DNA from: Nephromyces sp. MM_2019
Taxonomy: Eukaryota; Apicomplexa; Aconoidasida; Nephromycida
Reading direction: 5' to 3'
DNA length: 64,000 nt
Assembly (NCBI GenBank): GCA_015657535.1
Contig: JADHZB010001022.1
Coordinates: forward strand, 1-64,000
Under the pieces are notes generated by a model. That model worked only from the letters and a program-made list of their open reading frames with translations, had not been told where the DNA came from and ran no database searches. Within the stretch, counting starts at the first letter, position 1. Each line of letters starts with the position of its first letter. Of this stretch, positions 1 through 15,100 are shown piece after piece. The position numbers and the translations under genes are program-made.

Positions 1-94
1 AATTTGGAAAATAAACACACACACACCCATGACTTCATCAGTCTAGCAATTTGGAAAATAAACACACACACACCCATGACTTCATCAGTCTAGC
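1..94. repeat. 47-bp tandem duplication
   Basis: Bases 1-47 are repeated exactly at 48-94; each copy contains an (AC)n run followed by CCATGACTTCATCAGTCTAG. The array may continue to the left of the window. Confidence 0.95.
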
Positions 95-3000
95 ACAAGA
101 GGAAAAATTTTCTCTTCTTCAAATTTGGTACACAGATAATAGTAAACATGCCTTGTACTCATCTTCAGAGACTCAAAAAAAAACAACGGAGACCATACAA
201 TGATTATACAAGCAAAGGGAAAGACATCCACACACGCAATATCAACGTGCAGCCTAAACCAGGGAAAAGTAGATATAGCATTAGCAACCACAATATTTAC
301 AGCGCATACGTAAGGCTGAAGAAAATCCAAAAAGCTACGCCAAAAAATGCATACATATACACACGAACACACGCCCTAATAAAATATGCAATTTTGCAAT
401 CGCCTAATCAAAAGAAATATCCTCAAAGTGACTTTACAGTTTATCACTAATGAGGTAGGTAAGCATGTATATGATATATCTTAAAGTGGCTTAGGTATAC
501 ACAAGTGCTAAAGCCCCCTAAAGTAAGCCCTTAGCATACGCTAAGTGTACACACACATATCTATTCTATACTTAACAAGCACAGGAATGCCTGAAACAAC
601 TTTAAAATGAAAGGAAAATCGAAAAATTGATGTGAAAAAAAAGATGAGCAGATTCGAGCAGGATCAACATCAGAGATATACGAAGACACGCACACACACA
701 CACACACAAGGAGTGTTTCACCGCAAAGAAGTGCAACGACTCAATGACAGCATCATGAAAAGTATTGGCGTGAATTAGCGGTGTTTCGCTTTTTCATCGG
801 ATATTACAAGCCCCAACTTGGGGGCTCTCTTTATATAAGTATATATATCTAAGAAGAGGGATGAGAAGAAGAAAAAAAAAGAGGAAGACGGATGAGAAGA
901 ATGCAGAGAAGAAGCAGAACAAGAAGAAAATAAAACACACAAAAACCACAGAATCTAAACATAAAACAAGAAATCAAGCGGCTAGACGCGATAACCAAGA
1001 GATTTTAACGAAAAGAAGCGATACTTGGATGCAGTAAAAAAACTACTAGTAATCTCATCAGAAGGCGAGCGCGTCGGGCGCGTCATCATGATTTAACACA
1101 TTAAGTTCCAAGCAAAATACGCACTGTACATACACTCATAAAAAAGACGCGAAAAAACAAGAACACACACCAGAAGACACACACATACGTATTGCTGGAG
1201 AACAAATGTTTCCAAAATAACAGTACAAATTACGAGTACAAAAAATTTATAGACAAAAAAACCAAAGACACGCAGACAGATACACACAAAGACAGATACA
1301 AAAACAGCCTCACACAAACTTAAACTCACTCAAACACACCCAGACACACAGATAGACACACCCGCACGTACCCACACACACATGCTCAATAAAAAATTAT
1401 TGAAGCAAAGATACCTAACGAGAGACATCTGGAGACTCCACAAAAATATACTGCGTGTACACACACACGCTACATCATCACACACCTGCTATTACAGCGG
1501 TAATCCACTGCAAAATACACTAAATGCACCCCCCTGAGAAACCAAGAAGATGGAAGCTAAGCATACATACCGCAGTAAATTATACCACGCACACACGAAA
1601 TCTATCGAGATCACATCATCGAAAGTAAGCAGCGTTAACGGGGAGATATTGCATTAAGCAATAGCAAATATCAGTAGCATCCGTCTGCAATACAAATACA
1701 CACACAAGCTCAGCAGGCCTCTCACACACAATGATAAGCCTATATACTTACAAGCCATATTACGCAGTCAATTTTTTTTCACCAGCTGTAAGGACACACA
1801 CACTAAGATATAAAGCTCCTGAGGAAAAGGAGAAAATCATGCGAAAATGCGTAAATTCCAGTAAAATAAGCGATATACGAGTTTTTATAAATTACACGAG
1901 AAAATATATTAGATGAAAGCCTTTGCCGACAGTCGGCGTGCGCTAAGATAACCTAACAGTAGAGATACAAGCGCAAAAGAAAAACACATACTAGGCAGAA
2001 TCACACATACACACCCAACAGGCAGAAACAAATGCACAACGCACACTAGAGAAAATACACAGGTATTAGAGACCAGCCAGCACACACACACTCCAGAACC
2101 AGCGGATCAAGAAAAGCCTCCAAAGTACCCTCATATCAATGTTCAAGTAAAAAAAAAAAGAAAAAAAAAACCCTTAAAATCCCTCAAGAGGGCTAGATGT
2201 AGTTAGCAAGGACTTTCGCAGTAGCAACACACAATAAGCAGCATACGATGGGAGATTCCACCAAACGCACACACATCTCAGAAAAACAGCTGAAACCGTA
2301 AAAAACTACGAAAAGCATCTTTTTCTGGAGAAAATTTCCGGAAAATAACACACATCACTGAGCACTGAGAAAAATTCACACGCACACATTGCAGAGCAGA
2401 GAGACGGTCAAACACACAGTTTATAGGACTAAGATTAATGCCACCCTCATGGCTGCTGCGTCAAAGATACCAGGAGAATGATCTGGCAAAGAGGACGGAT
2501 GTTCTACAAAAGTTGCAAAATTGCTTTGGAAAGAATATAAAAGATTTATAACACCAGAAAAATCTTCAATGCACACGCACACAAAGGCACACTATAGGAA
2601 GGGTAAAAAGCAAGCACACACACCAGGGATAATAAACACAAACGTTAAATGCACACACTAAGGGCAAAAAATTGCACACACACAGCAACACATACTCACA
2701 CACATAAGCATCCACCGGCATACATCCCCCAAATAAAAAATTTCATACTCAAGACGGGAAATCAAGCTATAAATAGACGTAATCATCAGCACTGCATTCA
2801 AAATGTGGTTTAAAGCGCACAAAAAAAGGCAAGCTAATAGAAAGATTTACAGGAGCTAGAAACTACAAGTAAGCCTCTCATTTGTGTGTGCTGAAGAGCT
2901 TAAGGAAGTTCCTTGTGTGTGCGTCGGAGATCTAGAAACATGAAAGCTGGGGATTTCACAAGGTTAAAACCTAGGAAGATAGTACATATCAAAACATCAA

Positions 3001-4803
3001 CATGCATGAGATTGTCTTGAAGGCTAAACGTTATATATTTCCGTCAAACTTCTTCACTTAAACAAACCGCACACAAAAGACTAGCGGCAAGGTAAAGGTT
3101 GAACCTGAGTATTTCATGTGAATACCATTAACACACTACAAATATAATGAAAAGACACTCATACGAAAGCTTGTTTTAAGCTGCTCTATGGGTTACACAC
3201 ATATATACCAACACATTATACAAGCTAATTGCTAAATATACATACAGAAATGAGTTATTGAGTGAGAGGAAGTGATTGAGATGGAGTGCATGATCGAGTG
3301 AGTGAGATCGAGAAGAATAAACATATGGACAGATGCATTTACACACATATAGACATACGCATAAAAAGATAGACATAAAGATGAAATATATTGACATATA
3401 TATAAATACTCATATAAATATAGTGAGAGAGCAAAATAGAGATATCTATACACATTTAAATATACAGGGTAACACCCATATATACGTATATCCACAGAGA
3501 TACAAAGAGTCATAGACATATATATCGAGCTGCACACACACACGCCCACGTACTTCCACATCCACCCCAACAATGCACACACGCCTGCTTTTGAGGACAC
3601 CCCTTGAGTTGCAAAATTACCCCTTGGGGTTCCAAAAAAATTAGCCCATGAATATCTATATTAAACGTGAAACGCCATGCGAGTGCACACTACAGGGTAC
3701 TAGCAAGCATCATCGCAAATAGATACCGAACACACACCAAAAGCACAATCATATAAAGCAAAACATCATCATAACCTGAGCAAACATGCAAGCATTACAT
3801 CTTCCCACCTGAAAACATCAAAGAAAAAGCAAGAAATTTAAGGAAAATACGTGAAATCCTACAAAAAAAGCATAAATTCCAGCATCTTCAAGAAAAAAAA
3901 TGTTTTTCCGTCTATTAGATGAGGTTAAGAGACGTGATCTTCATCTCTCCAGTATCAGTATATAGAGATTGAGAGGCTATCTCTACACTATGTATGAAAA
4001 CTGCGCAACATCCAGCTTATTCAGTAATGTATACATATTCTCAATCAGCCTATTTAACACACATATATATGCACTTCACACTGTAATGGTATATCCCCAC
4101 TATGCACCAAAAAAAAACACACGAGCATATATATAGTCATACATATTCTCGGATAGGTCTCCTTTACATTGCCTATTCATAGATGCAGAAACAACGCATG
4201 TTATTGTGTCGGAAAATAAAAATACAACAAAAAAACAATGCTCGTTTATAAAAGGAAAAAAAAACACACAAACGGATATATATTATATGTATAGGTATAC
4301 ACATATGCACGCACACATATATAGATATATATAGATGCACACAAAACACGCAACCAAATAAAAGCTTGGTGCGTTCGCCAGTAGAACGCTTTACACTGTG
4401 CATACACTGAACTCCAAAGGCGAGAAGACAACGTTTAGTTTTAAGCAAAACCTAAAAAATCCCTTTGCTAAACTGAGGGAAATGCAGCTTAAAAAACTAC
4501 AGTGAAACAATTATTACGCATTACTTGGAAATCTTCAAAAATACTAGCATGCAGCTGATACATAGACACACACACGCCCACTCCCGCATATTACATCTAA
4601 ACCCAAAAAAAAACTCTCACACAATTGCACAAAAGTGAGTGTGATAGCAAGAACCACACATACACGCAATTCCAAGAACTACGCAAATTCGTAATCCAAA
4701 GAATCACATATACACACATGCAATCTCAAGAACCACACACACACATGCAATCAATAAACAAAAGCACAGACAACGCATTAACCCACAGATTCCTACACAA
4801 CAC
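95..4803. other. A- and CA-rich spacer or intron sequence
   Basis: The stretch is dominated by A runs and scattered (CA)n tracts. No long open frame is convincing on either strand. Possible minus-strand exons are noted near 2503-2445, 2092-1916 and 780-735. If they belong to the gene at 4.8-6.1 kb, most of this stretch is intron. A near-perfect hairpin, CCCCAA-C-TTGGGG, lies at 811-824. Confidence 0.5.
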
Positions 4804-5236
4804 TTGAAAAACCCAATCAGCAATATGAGCTGCTCTTTCTTCATCATAATTCTCAACACAAAAACGAGCAAGACCTTCGTTGTGCGCACACAAAAAAGTA
4901 ACTTCAAGAAAGCTAGCTCTTATTCGACCTGCTAATCTTATGCTAGAATAGCAGCCAGCAATCGCAAACAATAAAAAAATCACACATGTAAGAAAAAACA
5001 CACAAACTAACAAAGAAATCACACACGCACACCAACACGCTTACAAGCACAAACTGATACACACGCCAACATGCATACACACACTAAGTAATACACACAC
5101 ACACACAATCTTGCGTATCCTCCACTAATCCATAAGTCCATGGAAGGGCGATTCTGCGCATCACTTGCATACGCACACACAAACACACAAACTTGAGCCA
5201 AATAATCCCTAAAAGCATCGCTTCCAACTGTAAGTC
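4804..5236 (-). CDS. Exon cluster of an unidentified minus-strand gene
   Basis: Three minus-strand exons, 5236-5193, 5153-5107 and 4942-4804, join in phase. The largest encodes IRLAGRIRASFLEVTF, then a segment containing CVENYDEERAAHIADW. The middle one encodes RPSMDLWISGGYAR. These compositions contrast with the TG-rich intron-like sequence around them. One intron would be only 39 nt, far shorter than those of the firm genes here, which lowers confidence. Other likely exons of the same gene are near 6070-5925 (containing SCAVWSLGVEAFQTLRG) and 2503-2445 (containing LPDHSPGIFDAAAMR). No family is recognised; helical repeat (ARM/HEAT-like) is only a guess. Confidence 0.38.
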
Positions 5237-6187
5237 CTAGGGATACAAATACTCTTTGCTTCAACCTCCTTTATACTAAAAAAATCCTGATCTTCTATAT
5301 GCACACGCAAGCTTTCATACGATACATTAGATAATGGCACACGGTTTCAATATGTGTGTCTAGGTGTGTGAATCGTATCTATACTCAAGCGAAAAGATAG
5401 CATAAAAATAGGCATATTTGTATATAAACTCTTTCAAAAGAAATAGAGCAAGGGGTTTATCTTACAAGTAAATAGAAGAAGAGAAAATGGATTAGATTAT
5501 ATACTCTATATAGAAACCAGGATATTACAAAAAATAATTTCCTCCACATGCTCATAACCACAAAAACATCTTTCTTACTACTGCAGAAGAAGCATTATAC
5601 AATAGCAGTGATAATAACAAGAAATCAGTGGAGAAAGTTGGAAGATGAGGGGGGGATGGGAAGATTGAGGGGTGAAGATCAGTGGAGGGGGGTATAGCAG
5701 GAAGGAGGGAAATGACAGGAGTAACAGCACAAGAAACAGCAGTAGCAGCAGCACAACAAACACCAATCTAAGCATGAAAAGAAACAGAGAAAAATGCAAA
5801 TACACAACACTTACAATACAACCACCACAGTAACAATAGCACTAAAAATGATGCTTTCTACTCAACTACTTCCGCAGCTTTTATAGCATCATCCTCACCA
5901 CCCTTCCATAGTAATATATGCATCAACTACACCTCTCAACGTTTGAAACGCTTCAACGCCTAAGCTCCAAACCGCACAAGAGGTGCTAAAACAACACACA
6001 AACACCAACACACAGAATGTAAATCGCAACAACCTAATTTCCATAAGAAAAACACCCCATCCTCCTGCAAATGCCGCCAAATACACTATACCCAAAGAGA
6101 GAGATTTTCCTCAAAATACCCTCCACAAAACCACCAAAAAAAACCACCCCATCCTCCTGAAAACCCCAGAAAAAATCATCCTTTCAC

Positions 6188-9100
6188 TCAAGCCCAACTC
6201 GGCAATTCCTCATCAGATTCATCTCCAAACTCGCTAGAGCTTCGCCACTGAATTTCTTCACCAACAGAAGAGGCAACATCCTCCAAAACAAGAGGTGAGA
6301 CAAAGGAGTTATTCTCTGCTAGACCAGATGAGGATGAGCAACCAGTAGCATCTACAGCACACAGTGTCTCTTCATTGAAGTTTTCCCTACAAGAAGGGCT
6401 GAGAGCTTCAGTATCATCAATGCCAGCTTCAAGAATGAGGCAGTTACCACTTGCGCTAGCTGCTCTTCCTGAGTTGCTTCCACTGCTGCTCTCAAAAGTG
6501 CACACACCACTGCTAGCACCGCTAGCTTCATGAGACGCAGCTCTATCACTGCTATCTCCTGAATTTGACAAGGTAGCGGTTCCCACACCCCCCATAATTT
6601 CCGCTAACACACTCCTTATATTCATCTCTTCACAGTAAGCCGGTAGCCTTACGGATCTAGTCTGACAGTTTGCATTCTCAGTAGTGTGTGGCAAAGCAGC
6701 GCTGCCGCTTAAACTGTTACTACTCAAACCTCCGCCAGTTCCAGGGTGGTAGAATATGCCTCCTGTGGATGACGATGATGGTGGCTTACCCCCAATCACA
6801 GCAGCAGAGCTCATCATCATATTTCCACCCTCCATCTCTCCAGTAGTTGCTCGGTAGCCCCCCACTTCTCCCCCAAACTTCAACTGTGGGGGAGGATAGA
6901 GAGCTGCTGAAGCGCTACCAGCAAACTGGAGGGCACTGCTGCCTCCACGAGAAAAGTGGTTTGAAGAGGAGGGGGATCCCAAACCCCCCCAACTTCCACC
7001 AACTGAAACATCACACTGTGGAGCGATTCCTTCCCCCAAAGGGGGGTGGGGGGGGATGGCTTTATCGGGGAAGATGGGGGCGTTGCTACCCAAGGTTTTC
7101 AAGAAAGACTGCATGCCCGGATTCACCTTCCTGTAGAACAATGACTGAATCTCGTTGGCAGAATCTACCACGGAGGTAGCACTACTATTTGTATTGCCGT
7201 TTGTTATAGCGTGTGTTGTGGCAGACGTACCAGCATTGCTGTTGCTAGGATTAGCAGTGGCAGCAGTATTAGCAGTAGTGACATTAGCAGCAGTAGTGCT
7301 AACACTATTGCCAGAGTTACTCGCAATAGCAGCATTACTAGCTGCACCAACACTATTACCAGCAACAAGAACGCTAGTAGTACTAGCATTCCCATTGTTA
7401 TTAGCATTAGTAGCCACATTAATACTAGCATTTGCATTGCTACTAGCACTAGTATTATTAGTAGTATTAATAACATTACTACTATCCAAACTTCCACTAG
7501 CATTATTGATAGAGTAATTACTACAGCTCCCACTACTGTTAACCCCAGCACTGGAAATCCTAGCATTCATGGTAGCTAAGCCTAGGTCACCACCACTAGC
7601 ATCACTATAACTATTCCGTTGGGTCGAATTATCGCTGCTAATCACAAAAGAAGCAGAGGTATTGGCTGCAGTAGCAGTGTGGCTTAGATTGCTAGAAATC
7701 CCCACCCCCCCCCGAGATAGAGAAGAAAACTTTCGACCTTCAACCTGTGCAAAACCCGAACATCTCAGAAAACCTTCGAAATGACTGTCACCACCACGGC
7801 CGGTGGATGATGCAGTTGAAGATGCATCTACAGTGGGGAATGAAGCAAACTTTCCATCTTCTCCTTCTTCAGACTGTGTGTATGGAGGAGAATTTTGATG
7901 TTTTTCATGGGGATTTGCGGGTATATTCGTGAAACCTGGGGGTGGTAGGCTTCCAGGGAGGTGGGAAAGCCTGCCGGGAAAGCTTTCAGTTTTGCTGTTT
8001 GGGCCACCAATTGGGAGAGAAATATTGACGTTACCTAGCAATTGAGAAGGTAGAGTGAAACCTCCGTTAACATTGCCGCTACTATCAGCATTAGCCACAT
8101 TAACACCACTATGGTGTGCGCCACTAATGTGGCTATTAGACGCTTCAGTGGCAGCTGCAGTGGCTCTACCAATAAACGGTGGTTCTTGTGTGCCGCTATT
8201 TAGCGTGATGCTATTTGACTCTGAAGAAGTCGTATAATCCACCGCAGTTGTCGGTATGTTCAGCCTCAATGGGTAGAGTTGGCTGTTAGGCTGCGAGGGT
8301 GCATTGATTGATGATTCTACTGTAGGCACTCCAAAAGCCCAGGAGGAAGGGGAAACAGCGGAACTATCACTAGAAGCTGCCCTACCACCATCCCCTGAGG
8401 GTGATGGAGAGCCTGAGCCTGCCCTTGATAGTGGAGAGGTGTTTCCAGCAATAGTACTTCCACCAATGCTACCACCCCCAACACTACTACCACCACTAAC
8501 TGAAGAATCCAGAGAAAAACTTGAACTAAAGACAGAGCCACGATCATTGCCACTGTATACATTACTATGGAGTGTGTTGCTGGAGGGAATGCTAAAATTA
8601 CCAGAAGACGCTGTAGCTACAGTACTGCCAGATCCAATAGAAGGTGAACCGATCAAGATTTCCCCCCTATTTTTTTGAGGGTTGAATGTACCTTGCGGGC
8701 CAAAGTGGTGGCGAAAAGCCAACGGGCGAGGTGAAACATCTTTTTGCTGCGAATGAGCGCTTAAGCTGCCTCCTAATCCTCCAATAGCTCCAGCAGCTTG
8801 CTCAAGGTAGGAAGCTCCCACGTTAGATCCCATCATGCTGGCTGTCGACGATGCTAAGGATTCCGCAGAATTGAACATCTTCTCATTGTTATTGCTTCGA
8901 TTCTGGTGCTGCCCACCATGAAGGAGATGCCGTAGATTGCTGGGTAAAATCGTATGAGGAGTAGCAGTCTGCGCGTTGCTCTGAGTTCCAATAGCAAGAG
9001 AAGAGATCCCTCCCGATACTCCCCCTGCGGGGGACACAGCACCGATTCTGCTGCTACTATCGCCTGTAGGGCTCCGAGCCTGCGAAATTTCATGCGGAGA

Positions 9101-12100
9101 AACAGGAACCAGAGAATTCACAGAGGATAGAAAGGATGGAGATGCGGCCGTATTGCTAGAGGAAGGAAGCGAGCTGGAGTAGGCCTGCCAAGGATCAGCA
9201 GCTGAATCTTGATACGAAGATGGATAGTCAAAGTTTTGATATGAAGATGAAGCAGCAGTAAATACACCCCCTCCGGGCTGCGTGTTGGTGTGTTGGTTTG
9301 GACGAGGACGACCTATAGCAAGTTCGTATTTGCTATAGTCCAAGAGCTTAACTAGAGCCTCAAGACTAGCATGATTTGTAGCTTGTGAAGCACTAGTCTC
9401 ATCGAGTAGCGTAGTACTAGTGGTAGAGGAATCAGACCAGATTTTGTCGGCATTTATTAGAGAAGCAAGAGCCTGTGGATAAGCCGAGCTATTGTTTGAA
9501 GAGGAAGAATTTCTAATCAAACTAGCAAGCCTCTGCCGATTAAGCTGCGGCTGTGCAACCTTGGAAACTCGAGAAAGATCCATCATAGCCTCAACATTGG
9601 AGAATGTAGAGGGATTGGACATGACACCTCCTCCTGGATAACTACCTGGAAGAATAGAAGATGCTTCCGGGCTGAATAGCCTGCCACGAGCCAATCGAGG
9701 ATCAGAGCTGTGCTCCTCCAAAGAGCTCTTATCCTCACCCTTCAACACGTCTCCAAAGGATTGAACATACGGTGGTATTTGCCGTGTGTGTTGATGCTCG
9801 CGCTGTAGCGACAAGCTTCCAGGGGATAAGCGATGGGTAGAAAAGGTGGGAGTAGTAGACCCACCCTCTGGCATAGGAGAAGCCTCAGACGCCAGCACAG
9901 CTGCTAGGCAAGCATCCAAGTCTAGGAAATCTCCCCCCTCTTGATTGTAGAGAAAAGGGTTTGTAGGAAGGCTGTTATGTTTCAACGTATTAGCATCATT
10001 TCTGGGAGTAGAATGCGTGGTAGAAGTAGCAGACACACACACGCTAACATTACCAGGAGAACTGCTGCTGCTAACACTACTACTTTGCGAGTCTCCACGT
10101 AATTCTATCTTGTTGCTTACCCTATCAAAAGGAGAAGAGCCTTTTACAGCAGGAGAGGTGACGATATCACCGCCATCGTCACGCACACACACATTACTAG
10201 CGCTATTGTTACTACTATTCCCTCCCGGCTTGACAGATACTTCAGCAGTAGGTTGTTCTGCCCCAGTGCCCGCTGGCGGCAGAACATTCAAGCTTCCTCC
10301 GAAAACCATTGGTGAACCGAGGCTGCCGCTGCTTAGGCCGTTGCTACCACCATCTGAAGGATGAGTAGCTCCACTATAAGCCGAAATGGAGGCGCTGCCG
10401 CCGCTAGCATTGATATTGCCACCGCTGCCGGTAGGTTCGATTAAGCCTCCTCCTTGAACGCTAAATCTTACCTGAGATGATGCCCTGGTGGGGGACAGTG
10501 TGCTACTACCCCCTCTAGGAGTTCGGGAAGCCACAAAAGCACTAGCACGGGAGGGATTATTCGGTGAAAATGAATGATTTGCTGGATAAGATGCTTCACT
10601 GATTGAAGACGATGAAACATACCCGGCAGGAAACTGAGAAGAGACACCAGTATTGGGGGATATAGAAGAAGCGGGAGAATCGCGATAAGCAGGAGATCCA
10701 GATTGAACAGTACCGATGAGAGTACCACTAGCACTATCACCAACTGAGCTATTGATTTCAAACTGAGAAGAGTGGGATGAGGGGGGTGAGGAAGAAGCGA
10801 ATCCCCCCACGGTCTGAATAGAGGGTGTAGCCACCGGCTTACTTCCAGATGATACCAGAAAACTACTACTTCCTTCCAACCCCCCCCGAGATGGGGCTAA
10901 ATAAGCCCCTCCATTAACAGCGTTCCCCAACTTTCCTGCAGCATTTGCCTCCCCCCGTGCGTGTTGTAGTGGCAAGTTTTGCACAGCATCGCCAGGAGGC
11001 CAACCCATCAAATTAGCACTACTCGCGCCACCACTTTTGTAGAGAGACAAGTAGTTTGCTAAGGCTTCACTTATTCTATTCACCGTAAGGTTGATATCAG
11101 AACTACTTCCTCCTCCACCGCCCGAACTGCTATTAACTGTCTCATTGTTTCCGCCACTCTCAGTACCTACTCCTCCACCAGCTCCCTCCTCTTGAACTGA
11201 CAATAGTCTGTTCGTCTGCGCTTGAGAGTTAACAGCTCCTAAAGGGCTAGCTTGCCTAGCCTGAACCCTTTGCTGATACAGTGGAAAGTTATTATCGTCA
11301 AGCAACTGCTCATGGTAAGCACTAGCCTCACCACCACTAACAAGCTGCTTATGGCTCCGCTGCAAGACTGAGGGGCCCCCAAAATCTGAAGACGGAACTG
11401 ATCTAGCGGAAGCATTACTAGCAAACTCACCACCACCACCTCCTCCTGAAGGAGTATTACCACTAACATCAAACTTGCTAGCGGTGTGTTCACTTTCTAG
11501 CAGGCCATTGTGAGGCACTAATGAAGGTGAAGCTATCATTAGAGAAGCCTCCTTCATATCACCCACATTAACAGCAAAGTTAGAGTCGAAAGTACTACTA
11601 TTAGCTTTCGTTGCAGTAGTGCTATTACCAACGAAAGTAGGAGAATCAGCAACAGCAGAATTACTCCCAGCGAAAGAATAGAAGGAATCCCATGAAACAG
11701 GAGAATGAGGCTGCTTAGGACTGCCAGACGCAAAACTTCCAAATGGATTGTTGCCATACCCACCTACTCCAGGCAGCGTCGCAGCAGTGCTGTAAGTTAA
11801 CGTGGAAGGAGGGCTGAAAGTTTCATTAGCACCCATATTTTCAAACTTTCTAGAGGGGGTTGAGAGGTAATTTCCCCCAATTACCTCAGTGCTAGACAGC
11901 TGCTTCATAGCCATTCCACCTCCATTCCCTCCATTTATCACGGGAGGGCTTCCTGCAGAAGAAGCAGCTACAAGACTGTTGCCATACCATGGACGGTGGA
12001 GTTGCTGAGCTCCAACGCTGTTGTTACTACTGTTTCCCGCTAACTGACTGGGCGTGTTGTTACTGTTATTATTATTGCTGGTGGGTGTAGTAAAAGCATT

Positions 12101-15100
12101 CTCACCAGTGTGTGCTACCATCGTGGTACCAACTACTCCCCCACTGGGGGATGGATATCCCCACTGCTGCTGATTGAGCTGGTATTGTTGGAAAAGCATC
12201 TCCCTCCCTCCACTCCGGTGTTTTCCCCCCAAGGGAGACTCCCCTGACAAGCTACTAGCCCCTCCCCCAACTCCCTCCCCACCAATTCCTCCACGCAAAG
12301 TCGAAGCTAAAAGATCCATGTTGTGGTTGTGTGTACTGCTGTTAGATAGAAGAAGGGGAGGTGACTGCCCTTTTAAGCCAACACTTGGAGCATTGTAGTT
12401 ACTCAACAAGCCACCCACTACCCCCGAGCCTCCCACACCACCATTTTTATGCTGATTATGCCCCCCCCTTACCACCACCCCACTTTTTGAGTTTCCCCCC
12501 ATGGAAAGAGAGTTTTGCTGTAATTGCTGCTGCGCTTTCTCAGCTTCCTCCTTCATCTCCACGACAAGCCTCTGAGCCTGCTCATAAGCTTCTGCGTAGT
12601 AAGCAACTGCGCTCATTGAAGACTTTAGCTTCTGATTCAAGTTCGTCATTGCTATCTTCGCCTGATAAAGCACTACATTCAAATTCTGATTGAAGTGTTT
12701 TTGAGCCTCCTGCACCATCGTCTCATTCGCAGCAAGCTGCTGAGTAAGCTTCTTATTCGCCTCATCAAAGCTGGTAACCTGAGCATACAATCTGCCAATC
12801 AACTCGTCTTGTCTATGCAGCTTCTTCTGCGCATCTTCCCACTCTCCGCTTAGTCTTTGCACCAACATCTTCAGCTTCTCAACGTATTCCCCCACGTAAC
12901 CTTGTGGAGAGGAAGTGGGTAGGTGGTATTGCTGCTGAGTGTCTAACTGGCGGGAGACTCTGGGGCGACTGGTAGCTGTTGGGGGGAGGAGAGAAGATTT
13001 GAGGAAGTTGAGGTTAGTTTGATTGTGAAGAACGGACACTGACACGCGACACACATACACATATGGTCACACACGCTCACTCATTATATCGCTCCCTACA
13101 GAGCATAGTGAAGATCTCAAACATAAATTATATCACATACACCCTCATCACATCCCCCTCTACACATCATCCTCAAGATATGTGAAGATACTCACCAACA
13201 GTTTCACTGGAGGCTACCACATCTAAAGAGCTACTAGCAGCCAAAGAAACTGCTGGTTGACCCTTTTCGCCAACCAGATTTTCCTGGGAGCCGCGTGCGT
13301 CGCCTTTGCTTAAACATATACGATAACTATCAGTGAAGACAAACATCGTACTACCCTCCTCTGGAGCCGTAGTTTCATCAGCAGCAGTTCCACTCTCAAA
13401 AACAGAACTATACGACGCTCCTTTTCCACCAAAAATTAGCAAATGGCCGTTGTGTGCGATAGCTGTATGCCTAAAACGTGGAGCAGGTGTGATGGGTCCG
13501 CTGCTTACTATCTTAGTCCAACTCCTCTTTATGAAGTTAAACTCGTGAAGATCTGAAAGAAGAAAATGAGGGAAATTGGGGGGAAAAAAATCAAAATATG
13601 TGATTCTGTAGGAAATACGAGGGTATTTGTGATTAGTTAACGTGAGATGTTTGGAGCTGTTTTATGAGAGAAGTATGTGGTAGATGATAATGAAGAAGAC
13701 GAAGTTGATGAAGATGAAGAAAGCACAATCAAGAATAGGAAGAAAGATAAAGCAAAGAACAAGAAGGAAGCTAATCGAAGCGAAAATTACAGTAGTGTGT
13801 GCGTGAAAAATCAAAAATCCCAAAGCTTAAAAGGCAAGCAAAATCACAAGAGAACAAAAGCTTGCAGAATAACTTAATACGAAAACATTGATAGTTTTAA
13901 TAACTTAAGGCATCTTTGCCAAATCGCACCAGATATTTTGTATATACACATACACACATCAAAAAAGATTACGCACTAAAAAAATTCTAAAATCCTCCAG
14001 CTTTTCGTTAAACAAACGTATATTTCGAGCTTCTCATATACATTAAACAGTGAGGATGGAATCCTAACAAATCCACAAGGATTGCAAGCTATAGAGGTTT
14101 GAAATCAGTGCGCGTTAGTGCAGCTGTGTGTTAGCGTCGAGCGATAAATTCAAAGGACTTAAGCCTGTAAAAGAAGCACTACGATAGTACAAAACAAAGT
14201 CTTTTTCGGCAACAAAATACTAATCTTGATAAAAATCCACCAAAAATGCGATACTAACAATCAAAATTTGAACCACTCAACCAATAACACAGAAAAAAGC
14301 ACACACACAACAATGCCAATCTTCAACATACACAAATGCCACAACATATTCAAATTGTTAGCATTTTTGGCGGACGGAGATTTTATCTTTTCCGCCTTTT
14401 TCACACACTGTCCTGAAAAATTACCAAACAAACTGCAGATTTTCCTGCAAAAAAACAAAGAGAAGAAGGAAAGGCTTACCATTAAGAAATCCATTCACAC
14501 CACCAAAGCCTCCGAAAATTATCATCCGATGGTCAATCCCTACAGCTGAATGCCTATATAAACAAAGTGAGGTAAACTTGCCTATTCAGTAAGGGACAGC
14601 TCAAAAAACTCACGATGAATCTCCAAACAAACACGCCAAACACACTCATACATGTATAATATAAATAATAGCTTCACAGCATGTTGTAAGATTAAAGCGA
14701 TACACACAAACTAATAACACACCGTCGAAGCTCGCAGTGCCATAACACAAATGCTACCAGAAATCAAATCTGGCAGTATTACTAGACACAACACACTACC
14801 ACATACCAAATCCAGCAGTACCAACAAAAAAACACACACCGCTAAAAACCAAATGCCGAAGGACCTCTCCCTGAAAGACCAAAAAACATCAAAAACCCCA
14901 AAAAACCTAATTCCCTAAGCCTTCTCACCCTTCCCAACATTCCCCAGTTACATCCTTAAGCGAAATCTTTGTGCGCAAGTGTGTGGTTGTGAATGTGTGT
15001 GCACGTGTGTCAATGTGTCTGTATGCGTGTACATGTGTTCATGTGAATATGGACGATCTCTACACCCCTCACACACGATCTCCTCAACTCAATGCCAACT

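Noticed and set aside
7155..7579. Frames of 120-122 codons rich in Leu/Val/Ala or Ser/Ile opposite and beside the long Kelch exon
   Set aside because: They are shadows of the low-complexity Ser/Asn/Ala codon repeats of the real minus-strand frame.
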